Of a stretch of DNA of 64,000 nucleotides, positions 50,999 to 60,730 are shown one piece after another. The position numbers and the translations under genes are program-made. The DNA lies in the NCBI GenBank assembly GCA_023954155.1, contig JAMLIO010000001.1, forward strand, positions 248,001-312,000, written 5' to 3'. The first letter of the stretch is position 1; each line of letters starts with the position of its first letter. This DNA is from Pseudobdellovibrionaceae bacterium (GTDB taxonomy: Bacteria > Bdellovibrionota > Bdellovibrionia > Bdellovibrionales > UBA1609). The notes beneath the pieces are model-generated. The model saw only the letters and a list, made by a program, of their open reading frames with translations. It did no database searches and was not told the DNA's origin.

Positions 50999-51182
50999 AA
51001 AGTACTCCTTTTTTAGGATAGTAGGTTTTTATAGCGAGAGTTTGACGGAGAATCACGACTCGACGTGGGAATTTTGAATATTTTTAGCAAGATGTTGGAC
51101 GTGATATTCGCTTTTGATTTGCTCTTAAGAGTGACAAGGAAGGGAATTTCATTTAGTTATTATTTAAACACAAGGAAAATCC

Positions 51183-51842
51183 ATGAAAAATTACTTCACA
51201 TCCACTGTGGGACGGAAACAGCTAGTCGCCGTTGGCGGTCTGGGGTTGGCATTATTTCTATTCACGCACATGGCTGCGAATATGCTGATTTTGTTTAGTC
51301 CTAAGGCTTATAACATCTATAGCCATAAATTGATTACGAACCCTTTGATTTATATTGCAGAGCTAGGTCTGTTGGGTCTGTTGTTTCTCCACATGATGCT
51401 GACAATGGCGTTGGTTTTCAGAAATTGGGGAGCAAGAAAAAAAGCCTATGCCATTCGTCCTAAAGGGAAGGCCGCAGCCACTTTGAGTTCAAGAACTATG
51501 TGGTTTCAGGGGTCGGTTATTTTATTGTTTTTGATCTCTCATCTACTCACTTTCAAATTTGGTGAATACTATTCTGTCACTTACGATGGAGTGGAAATGC
51601 GAGACCTACATCGCCTAGTTGTAGAGGTTTTCCAGAATCCTGCGTATGTTGTAGGTTATATGTTTTGTTTAGTGCTTTTATACGGACACCTTAAGCATGG
51701 TGTTTCGTCTTTGTTTCAGTCCTTTGGTTTAAGCAATGTGCATGAAAAAGTAATTTCAGCTGTCGGCTGGATTTATGGTTTGGTGGTTGTGGGCGGTTTT
51801 ATCAGCCAACCCATCTACGTTTATTTTTTTTATAAAGGCTAG
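51183..51842 (+). CDS. sdhC: Succinate dehydrogenase membrane subunit (single cytochrome b type)
   Basis: 219 residues with five membrane helices and several helix His residues that could ligate heme (for example His29 in [10 protein letters not shown], the His of [16 protein letters not shown] and LYGHLKHG). One larger subunit and no sdhD points to the two-heme, single-subunit anchor type of succinate:quinone oxidoreductase found in Bacteroidetes, Epsilon- and Deltaproteobacteria. Ribosome site aagg upstream of ATG. Confidence 0.9.
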   Translation: MKNYFTSTVGRKQLVAVGGLGLALFLFTHMAANMLILFSPKAYNIYSHKLITNPLIYIAELGLLGLLFLHMMLTMALVFRNWGARKKAYAIRPKGKAAATLSSRTMWFQGSVILLFLISHLLTFKFGEYYSVTYDGVEMRDLHRLVVEVFQNPAYVVGYMFCLVLLYGHLKHGVSSLFQSFGLSNVHEKVISAVGWIYGLVVVGGFISQPIYVYFFYKG

Positions 51843-51850
51843 GAGTAAGT

Positions 51851-53773
51851 GTGGCAATAAATCTGGATTCAAAAGTTCCAAGTGGCCCAATTGAAGATCG
51901 TTGGACAAGATATAAGTTTGATATGAAGCTTGTGAACCCCGCCAACAAAAGAAAATTTAATATTATTGTTGTGGGAACAGGATTAGCAGGGGCATCGGCT
52001 TCGGCTACTCTGGCAGAATTGGGATATAACGTCACTACTTTTTGTATACAAGACTCTTCAAGAAGGGCGCACTCTATTGCTGCACAAGGTGGGATCAACG
52101 CCGCAAAAAATTATCAGAATGATGGAGATTCGGTTTATCGACTCTTCTACGACACGGTTAAAGGAGGAGACTTTAGATCAAGAGAATCCAACGTTTATCG
52201 TTTGGCCGAAGTTTCAAACAACATTATTGATCAAGCTGTAGCCCAAGGTGTGCCCTTTGCTAGAGAATATGGGGGCCTGTTAGCCAACAGATCTTTTGGT
52301 GGAGCGCAAGTTTCAAGAACCTTTTATGCCAGAGGACAAACAGGACAACAGCTTTTATTAGGAGCCTATTCGGCAATGATGAGACAAGTTGCGGCTAAAA
52401 AAGTCAATTTACTTACTCGTAGAGAGATGATGGATCTTGTAGTGATTGGTGGAAAAGCCAGAGGAATTACAGTTCGTAATCTTGTTACAGGTGAAATTGA
52501 ATCTTATGCTGGGGACGCCGTGCTGCTCGCTACGGGTGGATATGGAAACGTCTTCTATCTTTCAACTAACGCCAAAAATTCTAATGTCTCTGCGGCATGG
52601 TCTGCTCATAAAAAAGGGGCTGCATTTGCTAACCCTTGCTTTACGCAAATTCATCCGACCTGCATTCCTGTTTCTGGTGACTATCAATCCAAACTGACTT
52701 TGATGTCTGAATCACTCAGGAACGATGGAAGAGTTTGGGTTCCCAAAGAAGTTGGTGACAAGAGACATCCTTCGCAAATTCCTGATACAGAAAGAGATTA
52801 CTATTTAGAAAGAGTGTACCCAAGCTTTGGAAACCTGGCTCCCAGAGACGTGTCCTCACGACAAGCGAAGTTTCGCGTAGACGAGGGTAAAGGTGTGGGT
52901 GCTACTGGTAAAGCCGTGTTTTTAGATTTTAGAGATGCGATTAAACGTTTGGGCCAACCGGCGATCAGTGAAAAATATGGCAACCTTTTTCAAATGTATG
53001 AAAAGATCACTGGTGAAGATCCGTATAAAGTTCCCATGAGAATTTATCCTGCGGTTCACTACACAATGGGTGGATTATGGGTGGATTACAATCTACAAAG
53101 TACAGTTCCTGGTTTGCATGTTTTAGGTGAGGCGAACTTCTCGGATCATGGTGCAAATAGGTTGGGTGCATCTGCTTTGATGCAAGGACTTGCTGATGGA
53201 TATTTTGTAATTCCTGCCACCTTATCCCATTATATTGCTTCAAATACTTTTGAGCCTATCACTACAGATCACCCTGAATTTAAAGCCAGCGCTGATGTTG
53301 TAAAGACTAAGATTGCAAAATTGATGGATCTTAAAGGCAATAAAACAGTGGATGAGATCCATAGAGAGCTTGGCCATGTCATGTGGGAAAAAGTAGGTAT
53401 GTCTAGACATGAAGCTGGACTGAAACAAGCCATTGATGAAATTGGAAAAATTCGTGAAGAGTTTTGGCAAAATGTAAAAATTCCTGGTGAAGATAAAACT
53501 AAAAATGAAGAATTAGAAAAGGCAACACGGCTTGCTGACTTCCTAGAACTGGGTGAGTTGATGGCCAGAGATGCTCTACAAAGAGAAGAATCTTGTGGTG
53601 GTCACTTCCGTGAAGAGTACCAAATGGATGGTGAGGCCAAACGTGTGGATGATAAATTCTGCCATGCCTCAGCTTTTGAATATACAGGTGATGAGAACAA
53701 AAAAAGCTGGCAACTGCACCAAGAGCATTTGGATTTTGAGTACGTAAAATTAGCAACCCGTAGTTATAAGTAA
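51851..53773 (+). CDS. sdhA: Succinate dehydrogenase flavoprotein subunit
   Basis: 640 residues. Oxidises succinate to fumarate. Dinucleotide motif [10 protein letters not shown] (41-50), covalent-FAD His74 in [15 protein letters not shown], and catalytic segments such as [11 protein letters not shown] are present. GTG start with aggag five bases upstream. Length fits the non-enteric flavoprotein class. Confidence 0.96.
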   Translation: MAINLDSKVPSGPIEDRWTRYKFDMKLVNPANKRKFNIIVVGTGLAGASASATLAELGYNVTTFCIQDSSRRAHSIAAQGGINAAKNYQNDGDSVYRLFYDTVKGGDFRSRESNVYRLAEVSNNIIDQAVAQGVPFAREYGGLLANRSFGGAQVSRTFYARGQTGQQLLLGAYSAMMRQVAAKKVNLLTRREMMDLVVIGGKARGITVRNLVTGEIESYAGDAVLLATGGYGNVFYLSTNAKNSNVSAAWSAHKKGAAFANPCFTQIHPTCIPVSGDYQSKLTLMSESLRNDGRVWVPKEVGDKRHPSQIPDTERDYYLERVYPSFGNLAPRDVSSRQAKFRVDEGKGVGATGKAVFLDFRDAIKRLGQPAISEKYGNLFQMYEKITGEDPYKVPMRIYPAVHYTMGGLWVDYNLQSTVPGLHVLGEANFSDHGANRLGASALMQGLADGYFVIPATLSHYIASNTFEPITTDHPEFKASADVVKTKIAKLMDLKGNKTVDEIHRELGHVMWEKVGMSRHEAGLKQAIDEIGKIREEFWQNVKIPGEDKTKNEELEKATRLADFLELGELMARDALQREESCGGHFREEYQMDGEAKRVDDKFCHASAFEYTGDENKKSWQLHQEHLDFEYVKLATRSYK

Positions 53774-53783
53774 GAAGGTAACA

Positions 53784-54554
53784 ATGGCTTCAAGTGAATC
53801 AAAAACAATTAAATTAAAACTCAATGTTTGGAGACAGAAAAATGCTCAGGATACGGGGCATTTCGAAACTTATAATGTCGAGGATATATCCACTGACATG
53901 TCCTTCTTAGAGATGTTGGACGTTTTAAATCAAAAGTTGATCCATGAAGATAAAGATCCTGTTGTTTTTGATCACGACTGTCGCGAAGGGATTTGTGGAA
54001 CGTGCTCTATGGTTATCAATGGTGAGCCCCATGGCCCCAATGTCAGTACAACAACATGTCAGCTTCACATGCGATCGTTTAAAGATGGCGAAGAGATCTA
54101 TGTGGAGCCTTTCCGAGCTAAAGCCTTTCCTGTCATCAAAGATTTGATCGTGGATCGCTCAGCTTTTGATAGAATTATCAGTGCGGGTGGGTTTGTATCT
54201 GTATCGACAGGGAATGCGCAAGATGCCAATAATCTTCCCATCCCTAAAGACAACGCCGATGATGCTTTTTTATCCGCGGCTTGTATTGGCTGTGGGGCAT
54301 GTGTGGCAGCCTGCAAAAATGCTTCAGCTATGCTTTTTGTTTCTGCAAAGATCAATCAGCTGAACCAACTGCCACAAGGACAAGTTGAAGCGCAAGCCCG
54401 AGTTCAAAAGATGATGGCTCAAATGGATGCAGAAGGTTTTGGTTCGTGTTCTAACACAGGAGCCTGCTCAGCGACCTGTCCTAAGGATATTAGCTTAAGT
54501 AATATTGCAAGAGGCAACTCTGGATTTTTGAAGTCCTTTTTGAAAAAGAAATAG
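53784..54554 (+). CDS. sdhB: Succinate dehydrogenase iron-sulfur subunit
   Basis: 256 residues carrying the three cluster motifs: 2Fe-2S Cys66/71/74 and Cys92 ([12 protein letters not shown]), then [13 protein letters not shown] and [14 protein letters not shown] for the 4Fe-4S and 3Fe-4S clusters. Passes electrons from SdhA to quinone. Last gene of sdhCAB, ten bases after sdhA. Confidence 0.96.
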   Translation: MASSESKTIKLKLNVWRQKNAQDTGHFETYNVEDISTDMSFLEMLDVLNQKLIHEDKDPVVFDHDCREGICGTCSMVINGEPHGPNVSTTTCQLHMRSFKDGEEIYVEPFRAKAFPVIKDLIVDRSAFDRIISAGGFVSVSTGNAQDANNLPIPKDNADDAFLSAACIGCGACVAACKNASAMLFVSAKINQLNQLPQGQVEAQARVQKMMAQMDAEGFGSCSNTGACSATCPKDISLSNIARGNSGFLKSFLKKK

Positions 54555-54952
54555 AGAAAACTCCATCATAAAGACGAAAACTACATTTAGGTTTCTGACC
54601 CTTGTGTCAGGATACCATTAGAGAGTTATTCCCAAGTTTCCACTGAGTTATCCACATTTGGACGCAAGAAGACCATTTTTTGCTGACTTTTTATGCAAAA
54701 AATGAGGTAAAATATTAAAAATATTTATATTTTGAATAAGTGACCGCTTGTATTTTGTGCGATTTAAAGAGTATTGCAGCAAAAAAAATAACTGGCTAAT
54801 AAAACTTTTACTGATGCAAAGCGACTTAAGACGTTGAAAGAAAAAACAAAAAAATGACTAAAAAATAAATGGAAAAGTTATTTTTAAAACAGAGAGTGCT
54901 GAAAATTCCGACGGATATGATCTCTTATACGGATTCATCAATTCATTGGTGA
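54555..54952. other. Gene-free region, with a DnaA box
   Basis: About 400 bases without a credible open frame. It holds one exact DnaA box (TTATCCACA, 54648-54656), a very weak stem after sdhB (ctgac/gtcag, 54595-54610) and, from about 54700, an A/T-rich stretch with short inverted elements around aaatattaaaaatattta. No tRNA or clear terminator was found; promoters for the flanking genes or a small RNA could be here, but I cannot demonstrate them. Confidence 0.5.
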
Positions 54953-55867
54953 TCACTTAAAAAAATCTCGTAAGATCGGATTTAAAATGTCGGGCAAATC
55001 CAATTGTGTACAGTGGCTTCCCTCTGGAAACTTTATGATTTCTGAGTTGGGCAGAAGCGCATTCATGAGATCCTGTTGGTGAGTGGGAGTGATCCCATCG
55101 CGCAAGCCAGAGATGATTAGAGTTTTATTTTGCACTTCAGGAAGTGCTTCTCGTAAATCCATGGCCACTAATTCTTTCATATATGCGAGCAAAGTTTTGA
55201 GTCTAAGATTTTCTAAACCTTGAGTGTAAACCTCAATGTCCTTAAACGATGTGCGCTCTAAATTGAATCCACCTAGAACGCCGCAAGTGATTTGGGCGAG
55301 CAGGTTATTTACGGTTTTTTTCCACAGCCATTGTGAAAGTTGAGGAGCGCTTTCTTGCAAAGTTTCAATACTTGATATGAGTTTTTTGGAAACAGGAACC
55401 CTAAATAACTCATCTAAAGGATTGTAAACAAAGCCATTTATTAAAACATTTCCTAAAGACATATCTGGGTAGTGTTGATTAAACTTAACCACAACTGGAA
55501 CCCCAAAACTGTGCCCAGCCAAGTAAGCCTGTTTGACTTCAAGGTGGTCGAGTAAGCATTTAATATCATGGGCCACATGGTCCATGCCGAGGTTGGGATG
55601 ATACTCAGACTTATGATGCCCTCGATAATCAAATAAGATCACACGGTGGGTTTTAGACAGCTCAGCAGTCTGATAAATCCAATGGTTCATCAAACATGCC
55701 ACCCCATAAACGAGCACTACATAAGGCCCCTTACTGCCGTGAAGTTCGTAATAGACCTTGTTGCCGTCAGCTCCAAAGCAGTATCCATTTTGTGTCGGCA
55801 AATACGTGTGCTTACTCATGGGTGTGTTATCGGTCACAACTCTAGAGGAATTGATTTCTGTATTCAT
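54953..55867 (-). CDS. Alpha/beta hydrolase
   Basis: 304 residues. Canonical fold: strand/oxyanion VVLVYGVACLMNHW (an altered HG motif), RVILFDYRGHHKS, nucleophile Ser120 in AGHSFG, Asp257 in GLRDGITP and His285 in EGSHCTQLDLP. No signal peptide, so cytoplasmic; substrate unknown, with carboxylesterase, lipase or other acyl hydrolase possible. The start could also be Met17 (MSKHTYLP). The FHA gene begins its reading frame downstream on the same strand, about 46 bases away. Confidence 0.85.
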   Translation of the reverse strand: MNTEINSSRVVTDNTPMSKHTYLPTQNGYCFGADGNKVYYELHGSKGPYVVLVYGVACLMNHWIYQTAELSKTHRVILFDYRGHHKSEYHPNLGMDHVAHDIKCLLDHLEVKQAYLAGHSFGVPVVVKFNQHYPDMSLGNVLINGFVYNPLDELFRVPVSKKLISSIETLQESAPQLSQWLWKKTVNNLLAQITCGVLGGFNLERTSFKDIEVYTQGLENLRLKTLLAYMKELVAMDLREALPEVQNKTLIISGLRDGITPTHQQDLMNALLPNSEIIKFPEGSHCTQLDLPDILNPILRDFFK

Positions 55868-55913
55868 AATTTACAGAGATACAACTGGAACCAGCCTAAA
55901 GTCACAAAGTATT

Positions 55914-56642
55914 TTAGTTCAGATTGAACCTTATACGGGTGATATTTTCGTTAGGTAAAGTGATCGTTAGAATGTCTTTATTTTCTAAGATAGATTCTGA
56001 GATCAGTGGGATAGAGTTAAGCTTTAAGATTCTTTCCGTTGTAAGAGGCCGAATCATGGGGCCACGCGAACCAAGAAAGATTTCAAAGACCAATTCGGGC
56101 ATATTTTGCCCCACTAAAAGTCCTCCAATAGAGCCTGATCCAAATCTAAAAGGGCCATAATCCAAAATCCACTGTTGATTCAGCTGGAGGCCCTGAATGA
56201 CTTCGAGGTGTACTGGATTAGGGAAAAACTGGGGTTTAACATAGTCTCTTTCGTGTTCAGTGATATCAATTTTAGAGACGATCTCCATAGCCTGAGACAC
56301 CAGTCCTTGGGTTTCATCCTGATTGCTTTGGTGAAGGACCTGGTCATCAATGTGCTGGACTTCGACTAAGGTGTCACCAATCTGTAAAATGAGGCCAGGA
56401 AAGAGTAAAAGCTTACTGATATTACGCCCTTGGACCTTAATACCATTACGCGAACCCTTATCTACCAAAAGCAAGTGTCCTTGGTTATTAGATTGGATTT
56501 CGGCGTGGGTGGAAGAGATACGATTGTCCTCCACAATCCAGTGTCCTCGGCTTCGCCCAATGAGAAGCCCTTCGAATAAGGGTACAAGAGTACCAATAAT
56601 TTCGTTTTGAGGAGAATCGAGTACTTTGAAGGATAAGCCCAT
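55914..56642 (-). CDS. FHA-domain protein
   Basis: 242 residues. The N-terminal forkhead-associated domain is clear: GRS (29-31), SSTHAEI (43-49) and GSRNG (63-67), the residues that bind phosphothreonine. After a linker the second half (VHLEVIQGLQLNQQWILDYGPFRFGSGSIGGL) looks like a second, degenerate FHA-like fold. FHA proteins read Ser/Thr kinase signals; no kinase is encoded in the window. It is transcribed upstream of the hydrolase gene. Confidence 0.85.
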   Translation of the reverse strand: MGLSFKVLDSPQNEIIGTLVPLFEGLLIGRSRGHWIVEDNRISSTHAEIQSNNQGHLLLVDKGSRNGIKVQGRNISKLLLFPGLILQIGDTLVEVQHIDDQVLHQSNQDETQGLVSQAMEIVSKIDITEHERDYVKPQFFPNPVHLEVIQGLQLNQQWILDYGPFRFGSGSIGGLLVGQNMPELVFEIFLGSRGPMIRPLTTERILKLNSIPLISESILENKDILTITLPNENITRIRFNLN

Positions 56643-56756
56643 TCTTATAGTTTAAGGAGATGCTTGTTTTTGTCTATAGACCATGGTACCAAGATTTCTC
56701 TTCTTGCTGGCGCAAATAGGTGCGTGCGGCGATGAACCATAAGAAGGAGACCAGAG

Positions 56757-57197
56757 ATGGCTTTTACACTAGAAGAAAGCAAAAAAGAACATGCTTATGA
56801 AGCAGTGATCATTGTTCACCCAGAGGCTTCAGAAGCAGAACAAAAAGAACTTTTCACAAAAAATAAATCAATCGTAGAATCCTTTGGTGGAGCTATGAAT
56901 AGTGTTGAAACTTGGGGTAAAAGACCACTAGCCAATGCTATTGATAAGAGCCAAATCGGGAACTATTTCTACACCACTTTTAAAACTTCTCCAGAAGCGA
57001 TTAAAGAATTAGAAAGAACAATGAGAATCAACGATAAAGTTCTTAGATTCTTGAACGTGCGCCTTAAAGACAATACAGACTTAAATAAACACGTTGAAGA
57101 GTATCATCAGATTCTTGCTGACGCAGAAAAGAAAAGAAGAGAGTTCGAAGAGAAGGCTAAGAAAAGAGCTGCTGCAAGAAAAACGTTTAACGCCTAA
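56757..57197 (+). CDS. rpsF: 30S ribosomal protein S6
   Basis: 146 residues. YEAVIIVHPEASEAEQKEL, ETWGKRPLANAIDKSQIGNYFYTTFK and MRINDKVLRFLNVRL are S6 hallmarks; the charged C-terminal tail is longer than in E. coli. aaggag precedes the ATG. Normally rpsR follows, but here a membrane protein gene does. Confidence 0.96.
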   Translation: MAFTLEESKKEHAYEAVIIVHPEASEAEQKELFTKNKSIVESFGGAMNSVETWGKRPLANAIDKSQIGNYFYTTFKTSPEAIKELERTMRINDKVLRFLNVRLKDNTDLNKHVEEYHQILADAEKKRREFEEKAKKRAAARKTFNA

Positions 57198-57216
57198 ATT
57201 ATCTTTGGCTTAAATC

Positions 57217-58107
57217 ATGAAATCTAAATTGAGTGCAGGAATAAAGCAGGTTGTGACATTTTCAACCTGCTTTTTTGCGTTTTTACTAATATGGATTTTA
57301 GCCATTCCCTTTGTCAGACATTTTTATAAGTCGGTACCCAAATATGTGAGATGGGCCTTGTTGCCACTTGCTGTGATCTCTATGAGTGCCCTTGGATTGG
57401 GGTTTACAGTTTGGTTTGCCCTTATACCTGTTCTTGCCTTAGAAGCACACAGTCTTGTTGGCTTCATTTGGCAGAAGGGTGAGAGTGCTTTTAAACAAAT
57501 GGGTAAAACAGTGGTGTTGCTATTGATCATGCTTCTTCACATTGCTGTAGCATTACTGATCCGAGTGATGTTTCCTGAGGCTTGGGAACAGGAACTGACC
57601 ATCTGGGTGACTAGAATTGGTGAATACATACAACAGACCGCGGGCTCTTCACAGGAAGCCAGTGTGAGTCTTATGAACCGTTGGAAAGAGCTGCACCACT
57701 ATATCCCTGCACTTTACTTTTCTGCATTTTTAATGGCGTACTTAGTCAGTTTTTGGGGAACAAGTTTGCTGAACAAGATGGATGTCCCCCCTCTTTATTT
57801 TTGGGCTATATTAGTGAGTTTTTGTCTTGCCTTCATAGACCTAAAAGGTTTAAAAGTGACCCTTCCACCTGAGGTGATCCTAGCGGCAAAAAATGTGTTT
57901 TTCCCATTATGTTGCTTGTATTTTTTTCAAGGTGTTGCGGTGCTTAACTCACTGTTTGATAAGATTAAAATTGCTCGATTTTGGCGCAATATGTGGTATA
58001 TCCTGATCATCTTATACATGCCCGTGGGTCTAGTGCTTTTGGGTGTAGCAGAGTATTTATTTGATTATAGAGAGAAGTATAAAGAAGAACGAAAGGGTTT
58101 AGAATGA
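57217..58107 (+). CDS. DUF2232 (YybS-like) membrane protein
   Basis: 296 residues with six or more membrane helices ([89 protein letters not shown] and others) and a charged end. It fits the DUF2232/YybS family, which in many bacteria lies in the rpsF-rplI operon. Function unknown. Its stop overlaps the rplI start by four bases. Confidence 0.8.
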   Translation: MKSKLSAGIKQVVTFSTCFFAFLLIWILAIPFVRHFYKSVPKYVRWALLPLAVISMSALGLGFTVWFALIPVLALEAHSLVGFIWQKGESAFKQMGKTVVLLLIMLLHIAVALLIRVMFPEAWEQELTIWVTRIGEYIQQTAGSSQEASVSLMNRWKELHHYIPALYFSAFLMAYLVSFWGTSLLNKMDVPPLYFWAILVSFCLAFIDLKGLKVTLPPEVILAAKNVFFPLCCLYFFQGVAVLNSLFDKIKIARFWRNMWYILIILYMPVGLVLLGVAEYLFDYREKYKEERKGLE

Positions 58108-58553
58108 AAGTAATTCTACAAAAAGATGTAAAAGACCTTGGTAAAGTGGGAGATCTTTTAAATGTTGCAAGCGGTTATGCGCGTAACTTTTTATTTCCTC
58201 GCAAACTAGCGGCTGAAGCTACTGAAAAAAGAGTTAAAGAGTTTGAGCATTTAAAACGTGTTGCCGAAGTTCAAAAGAACAAAGCCATTGAAGCTAGAAA
58301 AACTATAGTTCAAAGCTTAACGGGCACTGTTGTGGAGTTCAAAGTTCAAGCCAGTGAAGACGAAAAGCTATTCGGCTCCATCTCTGCTCAAGAGATTTCA
58401 AAAGAGTTAGCAAAAAAAGGTTTTGAAGTAGATAGAAAAGATATCGTTTTGCCAGCTCCTATCAAAGTCTTAGGCCAACATAAGGCTGAAGTTGTATTGG
58501 GTGAAGGCGATACTTTAAAAGCAGAAATCACAGTTTCTGTTGAGAGAGTTTAG
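58104..58553 (+). CDS. rplI: 50S ribosomal protein L9
   Basis: 149 residues. N-terminal [36 protein letters not shown] is the L9 signature; standard length. Translationally coupled to the DUF2232 gene and followed by a strong terminator. Confidence 0.97.
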   Translation: MKVILQKDVKDLGKVGDLLNVASGYARNFLFPRKLAAEATEKRVKEFEHLKRVAEVQKNKAIEARKTIVQSLTGTVVEFKVQASEDEKLFGSISAQEISKELAKKGFEVDRKDIVLPAPIKVLGQHKAEVVLGEGDTLKAEITVSVERV

Positions 58554-58585
58554 TACTAGTAATACATTTTAAAAACAAGTCTTTT

Positions 58586-58614
58586 AAAAAGCCCAAGTTT
58601 CCCTTGGGCTTTTT
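58586..58614 (+). terminator. Terminator of the rpsF-rplI operon
   Basis: aaaaagcccaag (58586-58597) pairs with cttgggcttttt (58603-58614), followed by g-ttttt. Twelve-base perfect stem with a T-rich end. Confidence 0.92.
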
Positions 58615-58776
58615 GTTTTTAAATATCAGTTATTATTTGTCTAAGATCATTTAAAGCCCACTGAGTTATAATGTCGTGAGGCATTTCGGTATAGACTTTG
58701 ACGAATATAGAAAAAATTTTTACGGTTAAGTCCAAAGAGAAATAAGATATTTATAACAAAGCAAAAAGGAGGCTAT

Positions 58777-59340
58777 GTGTTAAAAAATATTTTTGCAGTA
58801 ATCGTATTTGTAGGTGGGATCACAACGACGGCCCATGCTCAATTTGAGATTCAGGCTATGGGATCCTATGGGTCTGCTATGTCCATGTTTGGTGGAGGCT
58901 CTACACCAACAACTGGCCAGCTGGATTTAACTAGTGCTGGTGGGGGCATGGATGCTACGACCATTGCTCTAGGATCAGAAGTTTATTATCAACTGAATGA
59001 GCAACTTCAAGTGGGTGGACTTCTTGGATTCATGAACGTAAGCGGTGACTTAGTTGATATCTCCTCTTTTGCTCTAGGGGCCTTAGCGCGATATAACTTA
59101 AACACAGACCTAGCTTCTGCGATTTTTGTTCAAGGTGGAATCCGTTATATGAAAATTGATGCGGGTGCTGATGTGGATAATATAGCTTTACTTGTTGGTG
59201 TCGGTAAGAGATTTGCCATTTCAGAAAAAGTGTCTTGGACACCCAATGCGACATTAGTTTTAAACGTTGCTGGCGATATTGATAAAGGCTCAAGTATTAC
59301 ATTTAATATTGTGTCACTTTCTGTTTTTTACGATAAGTGA
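58777..59340 (+). CDS. Small outer-membrane beta-barrel protein
   Basis: 187 residues from GTG with aaaggagg directly upstream. Signal peptide (NIFAVIVFVGGITTTAHA), then alternating strands (FEIQAMGSYG, IALGSEVYYQLNEQLQVGGLLGFM, ALARYNLNTDLASAIFVQGGIRYMKI, ITFNIVSLSVFYDK). It looks like an eight-stranded OmpX/OmpW-style barrel; no named family recognised. The strong ribosome site suggests high expression. Confidence 0.72.
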   Translation: MLKNIFAVIVFVGGITTTAHAQFEIQAMGSYGSAMSMFGGGSTPTTGQLDLTSAGGGMDATTIALGSEVYYQLNEQLQVGGLLGFMNVSGDLVDISSFALGALARYNLNTDLASAIFVQGGIRYMKIDAGADVDNIALLVGVGKRFAISEKVSWTPNATLVLNVAGDIDKGSSITFNIVSLSVFYDK

Positions 59341-59427
59341 TCTGTAGGGAAAGCTTCTGATTGACCTTATTCAAAGAGCTGCGGACTTATGTGCTGAAGC
59401 TTGAACTAAAAAGTAATATTAGATTAA

Positions 59428-59458
59428 AGAGAGCAAAAGACGTGGTTTTTTGCTCTCT
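59428..59458. terminator. Likely bidirectional terminator
   Basis: agagagcaaaa (59428-59438) pairs with ttttgctctct (59448-59458) between the convergent barrel gene and the small minus-strand gene. The flanking T-content is only moderate. Confidence 0.6.
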
Positions 59459-59460
59459 AT

Positions 59461-59685
59461 TTATTTGCCTATTGCGAGCAGTTCTTGTGTGAGAGACTGC
59501 TTTAAGACCTTCATGGCGCAATTTCTAAGTACGTTGATGTCAATGTTTTCGATATCAATATTTTGTGCTTCAAGAGTTTCGATCAGTCGTTCTTTGAGCC
59601 AAGTGTCATTTTCTGACTGGCTCATGCTTGATGCGACTAAATCCACTAACTCCCATCCCGTTAAGTTATCCGTGGTGTTTGTCAT
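59461..59685 (-). CDS. Small hypothetical protein
   Basis: 74 residues, acidic and helical (NLTGWELVDLVASSMSQSENDTWLKERLIETLEAQNID...VLRNCAMKVLKQSLTQELLAIGK). No family recognised and no signal peptide. ggag about ten bases before the ATG and ordinary protein composition favour it over the antiparallel plus-strand frame. It may be a small regulatory or adaptor protein; nothing around it indicates which. Confidence 0.55.
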   Translation of the reverse strand: MTNTTDNLTGWELVDLVASSMSQSENDTWLKERLIETLEAQNIDIENIDINVLRNCAMKVLKQSLTQELLAIGK

Positions 59686-59774
59686 TTTTTAGGATCTCCC
59701 TTTCCTCCCCCCAATCAAATGACGATAAATGCCCAAGGTCAATAGCTTTCAACAGCTTGCGATGTAGAATTGGT

Positions 59775-59804
59775 TTGAACTTTAAATCAGCTATTCTGTA
59801 TTAT
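59775..59804 (+). promoter_or_regulatory. Sigma70-type promoter for the YceI gene
   Basis: TTGAAC (59775-59780) and TATTAT (59799-59804) are separated by 18 bases, and a gaggagg ribosome site follows at 59821-59827. This is pattern matching only. Confidence 0.5.
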
Positions 59805-59832
59805 ATTTATACTTAATTTTGAGGAGGTTGCC

Positions 59833-60498
59833 TTGTTAAATAAAATCGTTCTAATTCTAGTATTTGTATTTTCAGTAAATGGAGCCTATGCCCAATCGGC
59901 CTTGGTTTTGGATATTAACCCAGCTAACAGTGAAGTGTCATGGAAGGGTTGGAAGAAGCTGATCGTCACTGATACGCATCGCGGTAATATTAAGGTGGAA
60001 AGTGGAACCGTCGAGTTTGATAAAGACGGGGAGCTTGTGGCTGGTGAGATCACCATTGATATGAAGACCATTAAAAATGAGGACGTTGAGAGTCCTAAAT
60101 ACAGTGAAAAATTAGATAATCATCTTAAGTCTTCAGACTTCTTTGATGTGGAAAAATATCCTGTCGCAAAATTTATAATTAAAAGTGTGACAAAGGAAGC
60201 CCCTGTCAAAGCAAAGAAAAAGGACAAGAAGAAGAATGAGAGTGAAGAAAAAAAGTATATTGTGACTGGGGATATGACTATTAAGGACAAAACTCATAAA
60301 GAGACCTTTAATGTGGCCATTACTAAGATTTCAGACACAAATTTTGGTATCAAATCTAGTTTTGAGTTTGATCGATCCAAATATAACGTAAAATACAATT
60401 CTGAAAAGTTCTTTAAAAACTTAGGAGACAAAGTCATCAATGATAACATCGAAATGGCGTTGTCATTGAAAACAAAACCACGCGCTAAAGCAAAATAG
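59833..60498 (+). CDS. YceI-family periplasmic protein
   Basis: 221 residues from TTG with gaggagg upstream. Signal peptide (IVLILVFVFSVNGAYA), then the YceI lipocalin-like barrel (LVLDINPANSEVSWKGWK, GEITIDMKTIKNED, FDVEKYPVAKFIIKSV, YIVTGDMTIKDKTHKETFNV). YceI proteins bind long isoprenoid-like lipids in the periplasm. A Lys/Glu-rich insert (about 120-145) separates two strands. Single-gene unit with its own promoter and terminator. Confidence 0.88.
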   Translation: MLNKIVLILVFVFSVNGAYAQSALVLDINPANSEVSWKGWKKLIVTDTHRGNIKVESGTVEFDKDGELVAGEITIDMKTIKNEDVESPKYSEKLDNHLKSSDFFDVEKYPVAKFIIKSVTKEAPVKAKKKDKKKNESEEKKYIVTGDMTIKDKTHKETFNVAITKISDTNFGIKSSFEFDRSKYNVKYNSEKFFKNLGDKVINDNIEMALSLKTKPRAKAK

Positions 60499-60534
60499 CC
60501 TGTTTGAAAGTTAGACAATTTATTGCAAATCAAG

Positions 60535-60566
60535 AAAACCCCAGACCTAACATCTAGGGTTTTTTA
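60535..60566 (+). terminator. Terminator after the YceI gene
   Basis: aaaaccccaga (60535-60545) pairs with tctagggtttt (60553-60563) with one internal mismatch, followed by more T's. Confidence 0.7.
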
Positions 60567-60689
60567 ATTTTTCAAAGTGCAAGTAAGACTTAGTGTGGCT
60601 TCTGTAAAATCAATCAACACTTTATAAACAAAGTTGAGACTGTCAGCTTATTAAAACTAAAAAATCAAAAATATAAAAAATACTCAGCA

Positions 60690-60714
60690 CCTAGACCTAA
60701 GACCATGGTCTAGG
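60690..60714 (+). repeat. Inverted repeat upstream of unknown exported-protein gene
   Basis: cctagacc (60690-60697) pairs with ggtctagg (60707-60714); the 12-base palindrome agaccatggtct (60700-60711) overlaps it. It ends 16 bases before the ATG, where a ribosome site is hard to see, so it could be an operator or an mRNA hairpin acting on translation. Confidence 0.5.
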
Positions 60715-60730
60715 CCACCGACAATAGAGC

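Noticed and set aside
51065-51298. Frame overlapping the sdhC start
   Set aside because: Runs into sdhC in another frame; the sdhC N-terminus and its ribosome site are convincing, this one is not.
59450-59692. Plus-strand frame over the small hypothetical gene
   Set aside because: Antiparallel to the 74-residue minus-strand frame, which has a better ribosome site and more protein-like composition.
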